Source: Kitasatospora papulosa (lineage in GTDB: Bacteria; Actinomycetota; Actinomycetes; Streptomycetales; Streptomycetaceae). From it: a stretch of 64,000 nt of DNA. Shown here piece by piece: positions 57,479 to 64,000 of the stretch. The notes beneath the pieces are model-generated. The model had not been told where the DNA came from. It made no database searches and saw only the letters and a program-made list of their open reading frames with translations. Position 1 is the first letter of the stretch. Every line of letters starts with the position of its first letter. Both the position numbers and the translations under genes were made by a program. The DNA lies in the NCBI RefSeq assembly GCF_000717245.1, contig NZ_JNYQ01000004.1:248001-312000 (forward strand), in the 5' to 3' direction.

Positions 57479-58551
57479 CGCGGCCCGGCTCCGGACTGCG
57501 GCCCTTCTCGATCAAGGCCAAGCTGGGCACGCTCGTGGTGATCTCCGTGTTCATCACGACCGGGCTCCTCATCGTCGCCCTGCGGACCAGGACCGAGTTC
57601 CGGTTCATCACGGTCTTCTCGGTGATCGCCACTCTGCTCATCACCCAGTTCGTGGCACACGGGCTGACCGCGCCGCTGGACGAGATGCGTGCCGTCGCAC
57701 GGTCGATCTCGCACGGCGACTACACGAGACGGGTGAGCGGCGCCGGGCGGCGGGACGAACTCGGCGACCTGGCGCAGACGATCAACCGCATGACGGACGA
57801 CCTGGAGGCGGAGGACCGGCACCGCAAGGAGCTGGTGGCCAACGTCTCCCACGAGCTGCGCACACCGATCGCCGCGCTCAGAGCCGTCCTGGAGAACGTG
57901 GTGGACGGGGTGTCCGCCGCGGATCCGGAGACGATGCGCACCGCGCTGAAACAGACGGAGCGGCTGGGCAGGCTGGTGGAGACCCTGCTGGACCTCTCCC
58001 GGCTCGACAACGGCGTGCTGGCGATCAAGGCGCGCCGTTTCGAGGTCTGGCCCTACCTGTCGGGCGTGCTGAAGGAGGCGAATCTCGCCGCCTCCCAGCG
58101 CCGGCTCTCCTCCGGTTCGGGCAACCACTCGCGTACCGACGTCCATCTGCACCTCGACGTGTCGCCGCCCGAGCTGACGGCGTACGCGGACGCGGAGCGC
58201 CTGCACCAGGTGGTCGCCAACCTGATCGACAACGCCGTGAAGCACAGCCCGCCGCACGGCCGGGTCACGGTGCTCGCACGGCGCGGGGAGCATCCCGAGT
58301 CGCTGGAGCTGGAGATCGTCGACGAGGGCCCCGGCATCCCCGAGGCGGAGCGCCACCGGGTCTTCGAGCGCTTCAACCGCGGCCAGGCGCCGTCCCCGCA
58401 CGGTCCGGGCAGCGACGGCGGCACGGGGCTCGGCCTCGCGATCGCCCGCTGGGCGGTGGATCTCCACGGTGGCCGCATCGGCGTGGCCGAATCCACTCGT
58501 GGATGCCGTATCCAGGTCACCCTTCCAGGGGAAGCCCGAACGCAAGGTTGA
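57475..58551 (+). CDS. Sensor histidine kinase
   Basis: 358 residues. Two membrane helices (about 19-35 and 44-62) with almost no outer domain, a HAMP domain (GLTAPLDEMRAVARSISHGDYTRR), the H-box LVANVSHELRTPIAAL, and a HATPase with NLIDNAVKHSPP and GTGLGLAIARW. It phosphorylates the regulator encoded just upstream (4-nt overlap). The lack of an outer sensor suggests it reads a membrane signal. It precedes kgd, but that does not show that it controls it. Confidence 0.93.
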   Translation: MTRPGSGLRPFSIKAKLGTLVVISVFITTGLLIVALRTRTEFRFITVFSVIATLLITQFVAHGLTAPLDEMRAVARSISHGDYTRRVSGAGRRDELGDLAQTINRMTDDLEAEDRHRKELVANVSHELRTPIAALRAVLENVVDGVSAADPETMRTALKQTERLGRLVETLLDLSRLDNGVLAIKARRFEVWPYLSGVLKEANLAASQRRLSSGSGNHSRTDVHLHLDVSPPELTAYADAERLHQVVANLIDNAVKHSPPHGRVTVLARRGEHPESLELEIVDEGPGIPEAERHRVFERFNRGQAPSPHGPGSDGGTGLGLAIARWAVDLHGGRIGVAESTRGCRIQVTLPGEARTQG

Positions 58552-58810
58552 CCCAGTGTTCGAAGCGGAGGGACCCGTTTCTGCTTCCCGTCCGGGAAGA
58601 GATACGGTCCAAGGGGCTGCAGCACCGGCCCCGCGTACCCGAAGGGCAGCGGAACTCTGCTTGTTTCCCGCCATTTCATGCGCCGAAACCCGGCTTCGGA
58701 TGTGATGTGCACGACGAAGACCGGCCCGGCCTGCACGTTACGGCTCGGGAGGCGTAGCCTTGATTTCCGCTGTCCATCACCTTGTGAAGCGGAAGAGGGC
58801 GGTTGCCGCC

Positions 58811-61800
58811 GTGTCGTCTCAGTCCCCCAGTAACTCGAGCATCTCGACCGATCAAGAAGCGGGCTCCGGGTCCAACCCGGCCGCCGCTTTCGGCCCCAAT
58901 GAGTGGCTCGTCGACGAGATCTACCAGCAGTACCTCCAGGACCCCAACTCGGTCGACCGCGCCTGGTGGGACTTCTTCGCCGACTACAAGCCGGGTACGT
59001 CCGGCACGGCGGACAAGCCCGTCCCCGCACCCACGGGAGCGGTGACCCCGGCCGCGACCAACGGCGCCACGGCACAGGCTCCGGCCGCGCCGCAGGCGGC
59101 CCCGGCCGCACCCGCGGCCGCCGCTCCGGCGGCTCCGGCCGCCCCGGCGAAGGCCGCTCCCGCCGCTCCCGCCAAGGCGGCACCCGCGAAGGCGGCCCCG
59201 GCCGCCGCGAAGGCTGACGCCTCGACCGAGGCCCCGGCCGGCCCCGAGTACGTGACGCTGCGGGGCCCGTCGGCCGCCGTCGCGAAGAACATGAACGCCT
59301 CCCTGGAGCTGCCGACGGCCACGTCGGTCCGCGCCGTGCCGGTGAAGCTGCTCTTCGACAACCGCATCGTCATCAACAACCACCTGAAGCGGGCCCGTGG
59401 CGGGAAGATCTCCTTCACGCACCTCATCGGGTACGCGATGGTGCAGGCCCTCAAGGCCATGCCGTCGATGAACTACTCCTTCGCGGTGAAGGACGGCAAG
59501 CCGACCCTGGTCAAGCCGGAGCACGTGAACCTCGGCCTCGCCATCGACCTGGTGAAGCCGAACGGCGACCGTCAGCTCGTCGTCGCGGCCATCAAGAAGG
59601 CCGAGACCCTCAACTTCTTCGAGTTCTGGCAGGCCTACGAGGACATCGTCCGCCGTGCCCGCGTCGGCAAGCTCGGCATGGACGACTTCTCCGGGGTCAC
59701 CGCCTCGCTGACGAACCCCGGCGGCATCGGCACCGTGCACTCGGTGCCCCGCCTGATGCCCGGACAGGGCCTCATCATGGGTGTCGGCGCCATGGACTAC
59801 CCCGCGGAGTTCCAGGGCACCTCCCAGGACACCCTGAACAAGCTGGGTATCTCGAAGGTCATGACCCTGACCTCGACGTACGACCACCGGGTCATCCAGG
59901 GTGCCGCGTCCGGCGAGTTCCTCCGCGTCCTGGCCCAGCTGCTGCTCGGCGAGAACGACTTCTACGACGAGATCTTCAAGGCGCTGCGCATCCCCTACGA
60001 GCCGGTCCGCTGGCTCAAGGACATCGACGCCTCGCACGACGACGACGTCACCAAGGCCGCGCGGGTCTTCGAGCTGATCCACTCCTACCGGGTCCGCGGT
60101 CACGTGATGGCCGACACCGACCCGCTGGAGTACCGCCAGCGCAAGCACCCCGACCTGGACATCACCGAGCACGGCCTCACCCTGTGGGACCTGGAGCGCG
60201 ACTTCGCGGTCGGCGGTTTCGCCGGCAAGACGATGATGAAGCTCCGCGACATCCTCGGCGTCCTGCGTGAGTCGTACTGCCGCACCACCGGCATCGAGTT
60301 CATGCACATCCAGGAGCCGAAGGAGCGCAAGTGGCTCCAGGACCGGGTGGAGCGTCCGCGCCCCGCTCCGGAGCGCGAGGAGCAGCTGCGGATCCTGCGC
60401 CGCCTCAACGCCGCCGAGGCGTTCGAGACGTTCCTGCAGACCAAGTACGTCGGCCAGAAGCGCTTCTCGCTGGAGGGCGGCGAGTCCGTCATCCCGCTGC
60501 TCGACGCGGTCATCGACTCCGCCGCCGAGGCCCGCCTCGACGAGGTCGTCATCGGCATGGCCCACCGCGGCCGGCTGAACGTCCTGGCGAACATCGTGGG
60601 CAAGTCGTACGCACAGATCTTCCGGGAGTTCGAGGGCAACCTCGACCCGCGGTCGATGCACGGCTCCGGCGACGTCAAGTACCACCTGGGCGCCGAGGGC
60701 ACCTTCACCGGTCTGGACGGCGAGCAGATCAAGGTCTCGCTGGCCGCCAACCCCTCGCACCTGGAGGCCGTCGACCCGGTCCTCGAGGGCATCGCGCGCG
60801 CCAAGCAGGACATCATCAACAAGGGCGGCACGGACTTCACGGTCCTGCCCGTCGCGCTCCACGGCGACGCGGCCTTCGCGGGCCAGGGCGTCGTCGCCGA
60901 GACGCTCAACATGTCGCAGCTGCGCGGCTACCGCACCGGCGGCACCGTGCACGTGGTGATCAACAACCAGGTCGGCTTCACCGCCGCCCCGGAGTCCTCT
61001 CGCTCCTCGATGTACGCCACGGACGTGGCGCGCATGATCGAGGCGCCGATCATCCACGTCAACGGCGACGACCCGGAGGCCGTGGTCCGCGTCGCGCGGC
61101 TCGCCTTCGAGTACCGGCAGACGTTCAACAAGGACGTCGTGATCGACCTCATCTGCTACCGCCGCCGCGGTCACAACGAGGGCGACAACCCGGAGTTCAC
61201 CAACCCGCAGATGTACACCCTGATCGACAAGAAGCGCTCGGTGCGCAAGCTCTACACCGAGTCCCTCATCGGTCGTGGCGACATCACGCTGGAAGAGGCC
61301 GAACAGGCGCTCCAGGACTTCCAGGGGCAGCTGGAGAAGGTCTTCGCCGAGGTCCGCGAGGCCACCTCCGCACCGTCCCAGCCGCACGTCCCGGACGTCC
61401 AGGCGGAGTTCCCGGTCTCGGTCGGCACCGCGGTGTCCTCCGAGGTCGTGAAGCTGATCGCCGAGTCGCAGGTCAACATCCCCGACGGCATCACGGTGCA
61501 CCCGCGTCTGCTGCCGCAGATGCAGCGCCGCGCGGCCTCGGTGGACAACGGCACGATCGACTGGGGCATGGGCGAGACCCTGGCCATCGGTTCGCTGCTG
61601 ATGGAGGGCACCCCGGTCCGGCTCGCCGGCCAGGACACCCGCCGCGGCACGTTCGGTCAGCGTCACGCCGTCCTCGTCGACCAGAAGACCGGCGAGGACT
61701 ACACCCCGCTGCTCTACCTCTCCGAGGACCAGGCCCGTTACAACGTCTACGACTCGCTGCTCAGCGAGTACGCGGCGATGGGCTTCGAGTACGGCTACTC

Positions 61801-62605
61801 GCTGGCCCGCCCGGAGTCCCTGGTGATCTGGGAGGCCCAGTTCGGTGACTTCGTCAACGGCGCCCAGACCGTCGTGGACGAGTTCATCTCCTCCGCCGAG
61901 CAGAAGTGGGGCCAGACGTCCGGCGTCACCCTGCTGCTCCCGCACGGCTACGAGGGCCAGGGCCCGGACCACTCGTCCGCGCGCCCGGAGCGCTTCCTGC
62001 AGATGTGCGCGCAGGACAACATGACGGTCGCGATGCCGACCCTCCCGTCGAACTACTTCCACCTTCTGCGCTGGCAGGTGCACAACCCGCACCACAAGCC
62101 GCTGATCGTCTTCACCCCGAAGTCGATGCTGCGTCTCAAGGCCGCCGCCTCGAAGGTCGAGGAGTTCACCACCGGCGGCTTCCGCCCGGTGATCGGCGAC
62201 GAGACGGTCGGCGCCGAGGCGGTCCGCAAGGTCGTGTTCGTGTCCGGGAAGCTCTACTACGACCTGGACGCCGAGCGCGAGAAGCGCGGCGACACGGAGA
62301 CGGCGATCATCCGGCTGGAGCGTCTGTACCCGCTGCCGGGTGCGGAGATCCAGGCCGAGATCGCCAAGTACCCGAACGCCGAGAAGTACCTCTGGGCCCA
62401 GGAGGAGCCGGCGAACCAGGGTGCGTGGCCGTTCATCGCGCTCAACCTGATCGACCACCTGGACCTGGCCGTCGGCGCCGACGTGCCGCACGGTGAGCGC
62501 CTGCGCCGCATCTCGCGTCCGCACGGCTCGTCCCCGGCGGTCGGCTCGGCCAAGCGTCACCAGGCGGAGCAGACCCAGCTGGTCAACGAGGTCTTCGAGG
62601 CCTGA
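58811..62605 (+). CDS. kgd: Multifunctional 2-oxoglutarate decarboxylase/dehydrogenase E1-E2 (Kgd/SucA type)
   Basis: 1264 residues. An N-terminal E1-type segment (NEWLVDEIYQQYLQDPNSVD) leads to an Ala/Pro/Lys-rich linker (about 60-140) and an acyltransferase domain with TYDHRVIQGA. The thiamine-diphosphate E1 domain includes GMAHRGRLNVLANIVGK and VHVVINNQVGFT. It decarboxylates 2-oxoglutarate in the TCA cycle; actinobacteria fuse E1 and a succinyltransferase domain and use the lipoyl domains of another complex. GTG at 58811 behind GGAAGAGGGCGG; the upstream TTG frame is unlikely. Confidence 0.96.
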   Translation: MSSQSPSNSSISTDQEAGSGSNPAAAFGPNEWLVDEIYQQYLQDPNSVDRAWWDFFADYKPGTSGTADKPVPAPTGAVTPAATNGATAQAPAAPQAAPAAPAAAAPAAPAAPAKAAPAAPAKAAPAKAAPAAAKADASTEAPAGPEYVTLRGPSAAVAKNMNASLELPTATSVRAVPVKLLFDNRIVINNHLKRARGGKISFTHLIGYAMVQALKAMPSMNYSFAVKDGKPTLVKPEHVNLGLAIDLVKPNGDRQLVVAAIKKAETLNFFEFWQAYEDIVRRARVGKLGMDDFSGVTASLTNPGGIGTVHSVPRLMPGQGLIMGVGAMDYPAEFQGTSQDTLNKLGISKVMTLTSTYDHRVIQGAASGEFLRVLAQLLLGENDFYDEIFKALRIPYEPVRWLKDIDASHDDDVTKAARVFELIHSYRVRGHVMADTDPLEYRQRKHPDLDITEHGLTLWDLERDFAVGGFAGKTMMKLRDILGVLRESYCRTTGIEFMHIQEPKERKWLQDRVERPRPAPEREEQLRILRRLNAAEAFETFLQTKYVGQKRFSLEGGESVIPLLDAVIDSAAEARLDEVVIGMAHRGRLNVLANIVGKSYAQIFREFEGNLDPRSMHGSGDVKYHLGAEGTFTGLDGEQIKVSLAANPSHLEAVDPVLEGIARAKQDIINKGGTDFTVLPVALHGDAAFAGQGVVAETLNMSQLRGYRTGGTVHVVINNQVGFTAAPESSRSSMYATDVARMIEAPIIHVNGDDPEAVVRVARLAFEYRQTFNKDVVIDLICYRRRGHNEGDNPEFTNPQMYTLIDKKRSVRKLYTESLIGRGDITLEEAEQALQDFQGQLEKVFAEVREATSAPSQPHVPDVQAEFPVSVGTAVSSEVVKLIAESQVNIPDGITVHPRLLPQMQRRAASVDNGTIDWGMGETLAIGSLLMEGTPVRLAGQDTRRGTFGQRHAVLVDQKTGEDYTPLLYLSEDQARYNVYDSLLSEYAAMGFEYGYSLARPESLVIWEAQFGDFVNGAQTVVDEFISSAEQKWGQTSGVTLLLPHGYEGQGPDHSSARPERFLQMCAQDNMTVAMPTLPSNYFHLLRWQVHNPHHKPLIVFTPKSMLRLKAAASKVEEFTTGGFRPVIGDETVGAEAVRKVVFVSGKLYYDLDAEREKRGDTETAIIRLERLYPLPGAEIQAEIAKYPNAEKYLWAQEEPANQGAWPFIALNLIDHLDLAVGADVPHGERLRRISRPHGSSPAVGSAKRHQAEQTQLVNEVFEA

Positions 62606-62620
62606 TCAGCGGCTGTACGT

Positions 62621-62667
62621 CCGGAGGGCCCGGCCCCGCGAGCATCTCGCGGGGCCGGGCCCTCCGG
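62621..62667 (+). terminator. Very strong hairpin after kgd
   Basis: A perfect 22-bp stem (arms 62621-62642 and 62646-62667) with a three-base CAT loop, 16 nt past the kgd stop; no U-run. Confidence 0.85.
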
Positions 62668-62693
62668 CGTTCCGGCCTCGTTATTCTTGTCCC

Positions 62694-62873
62694 ATGTACT
62701 TCACGGACCGTGGCATCGAGGAACTGGAGAAGCGGCGCGGCGAGGAGGAGGTCACCTTCGAGTGGCTCGCCGAGCAGCTCCGTACGTTCGTCGACCTCAA
62801 CCCCGACTTCGAGGTCCCCGTCGAGCGCCTCGCGACGTGGCTGGCCCGGCTGGACGACGACGAGGACGAGTAG
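62694..62873 (+). CDS. Small acidic conserved protein (DUF6104-like)
   Basis: 59 residues, MYFTDRGIEELEKRRG to an Asp/Glu tail (DDDEDE). Predicted to be all-helical and cytoplasmic. It matches small streptomycete proteins I know as DUF6104. No function known. It directly follows the kgd terminator. Confidence 0.8.
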   Translation: MYFTDRGIEELEKRRGEEEVTFEWLAEQLRTFVDLNPDFEVPVERLATWLARLDDDEDE

Positions 62874-62885
62874 CAGGCCGGCGCG

Positions 62886-63746
62886 TCACCGCCACACGCC
62901 GTCTCCGTCCGCCTCCCTGAAGCGGTTGTACGCGAGCCCCAGCAGCCCCTGTACGAGGAGGACCAGGCCCGCGGTGATCCAGCCTCCGCTGCGCCGCCGG
63001 GCGCCCCACAGGGTCAGCGGCAGTCCCGCGGCGACCTGCGCGGTGGCCACCGCGCGGGCCTTGGGCCCGACCATCCAGGGGCCGAGGCTGCCGCTCTCCA
63101 CGGCATCGAGCTCCACCCGCACGGCGTCACGCCAGCCGCCCCATTCGATCGGTTCGGCCTGCGGGAGGACGCCCGCCACCGAGCGGAGCCGGTCGGCCGG
63201 TTCGCCCGGGGCGAGTCCGGGCGGCAGGTCCACCCCGGTCCGGCCGAGCACGGCCAGCAGGCCGCGCAGCCGTGTGCCGGCGTCGGCCTCGGCGTCCCCG
63301 CGGGTGAGGCCTTCCAGCACCTGGACGTCGAGGACCGGGTCGAGGCCCAGACGGGCGGCGAAGGTCCGCATGGCCTCGTCCTCACCCACCGGGGTGCCGT
63401 CGGCCAGCCAGACGTAGCCGACGGGCCGCCGGAATCCGGCCGCCAGGGTGAAGCCCGAGCGGTCGCCGTCCCACCACAGGGCGAGCACCGGCCAGGTGGA
63501 GCCCACCGCGAGTGCGGTGGCCCAACCGCCGACGACCCGGTCGACGGGTTCCGTGCCTCCCTCCCCCGGGACGCCGGCGGCCGAAGGGCCGTGCGTGCGC
63601 CAGGGCTTGCCCTCGGGGACGAGCACGCTCCAGCCGTCCCCGGCGGGGACGAGCGTCATGCCCTCCTGAAGGAGATGGGCCACGGGCCGTACGGTCTCGG
63701 GGTCGGCCCGGCACAGCAGCAGGGCACCCACGGATGTCGCGGTCAT
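62886..63746 (-). CDS. Hypothetical protein with a C-terminal membrane helix
   Basis: 286 residues from the ATG at 63746 (MTATSVGALLL). The soluble N-terminal 230 residues have no recognised motif; a hydrophobic helix lies near 258-276 (GGWITAGLVLLVQGLLGLAY). It may be tail-anchored. Convergent with the small gene to its left. Family unknown. Confidence 0.75.
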   Translation of the reverse strand: MTATSVGALLLCRADPETVRPVAHLLQEGMTLVPAGDGWSVLVPEGKPWRTHGPSAAGVPGEGGTEPVDRVVGGWATALAVGSTWPVLALWWDGDRSGFTLAAGFRRPVGYVWLADGTPVGEDEAMRTFAARLGLDPVLDVQVLEGLTRGDAEADAGTRLRGLLAVLGRTGVDLPPGLAPGEPADRLRSVAGVLPQAEPIEWGGWRDAVRVELDAVESGSLGPWMVGPKARAVATAQVAAGLPLTLWGARRRSGGWITAGLVLLVQGLLGLAYNRFREADGDGVWR

Positions 63747-63832
63747 GCCCCACACGCTAGGGCAATTCGCCCACACATGAACTATTCGCACCACGGGATC
63801 ACCCTCGCCGCGCGCATCCATTCGATTCCCCC

Positions 63833-63881
63833 TTGACTTCATCAATCCGCGATATATCGTGTTGAGAACAAGACGCGATAT
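63833..63881 (+). promoter_or_regulatory. Promoter with PadR-like operator
   Basis: A TTGACT -35 (63833-63838) and TATCGT -10 (63855-63860) with 16-nt spacing. ATATCGTGTT on the left and AACAAGACGCGATAT on the right form an imperfect inverted repeat over the -10. The AT-rich half-sites with GATAT ends resemble PadR operators, which often control DUF4097 genes. Confidence 0.6.
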
Positions 63882-63915
63882 GTTGCGTCACGCCGTTCAG
63901 CGGGAGGTCAGATCC

Positions 63916-64000
63916 ATGCCCGAGTCGACGTGGACCGTCGCCGAGCCCAGGAAGCTCGCGTTCGACGAACCCGTGACCGCGCTCAACGTGCGCATCGTCG
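63916..64000 (+). CDS. DUF4097-like protein, 5' end only
   Basis: First 28 codons of a gene cut by the window edge. It starts ATG at 63916 behind GGGAGGTC and opens MPESTWTVAEPRKLAFDEP, as in DUF4097 beta-strand-repeat proteins of streptomycetes. It is probably followed by a PadR-type regulator outside the window. Confidence 0.7.
   Translation, partial: MPESTWTVAEPRKLAFDEPVTALNVRIV

Noticed and set aside
58676..62560. 1294-codon minus-strand open frame
   Set aside because: Antisense to kgd, with no recognisable domain and biased repeats of Val/Asp/Arg.

Overview
The window is high-GC actinobacterial chromosome, almost certainly Streptomyces. Evidence: very GC-rich codon use, frequent GTG and TTG starts, a conservon (cvnABCD-type) operon, fused 2-oxoglutarate decarboxylase (kgd), Lon behind a HAIR-like HspR site, and Ku next to a stand-alone LigD-type polymerase. 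From memory, the gene order matches the S. coelicolor core between kgd (about SCO5281) and rpmE (about SCO5359), read in reverse. I see no prophage, insertion sequence or CRISPR array.

Left part (1-13 kb), mostly minus strand: rpmE, an LCP cell-wall ligase, a secreted chymotrypsin-fold protease with FG-GAP repeats, rho with a long disordered insert, then the aspartate-family block nrtL-lysA-hom-thrC-thrB and a receiver-only response regulator. At 13.18 kb a plus-strand tRNA-Arg(CCG) ends at a clear intrinsic terminator. Beyond it (13.4-13.8 kb) is a gene-free stretch with two tRNA-like units on the minus strand. In both, the T-arm/acceptor 3' piece lies upstream of the D-arm 5' piece, yet the two acceptor strands are complementary. 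They look like circularly permuted tRNA genes and are the main finding.

Middle (13.8-43 kb): a degenerate FGE-like protein with a conserved partner, a 2-hydroxyacid dehydrogenase, a NERD protein, a membrane protein, Ku/LigD-Pol, a MerR-type HTH gene behind a structured leader of about 600 nt, a HEAT-repeat/zinc-ribbon pair, a RodA-PBP pair, an amidase, and a three-gene CHAT-protease cassette of the CATRA conflict-system type followed by a NUDIX gene. Next come two divergent ferritin-like diiron proteins with a TetR gene and a palindromic operator, a pseudokinase fused to a PQQ beta-propeller, and an NlpC/P60 hydrolase.

Right part (43-64 kb): a conservon with an added StyA-like flavin monooxygenase, a PP2C-like phosphatase, MarR, a secreted GH25 lysozyme, a polysaccharide deacetylase lipoprotein, lon, a spermidine-synthase-fold protein, a two-component system, kgd, two small hypothetical genes, and the first codons of a DUF4097-type gene behind a PadR-like operator. 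Cell-wall growth and remodelling (LCP, RodA-PBP, NlpC/P60, GH25, deacetylase) recurs throughout.
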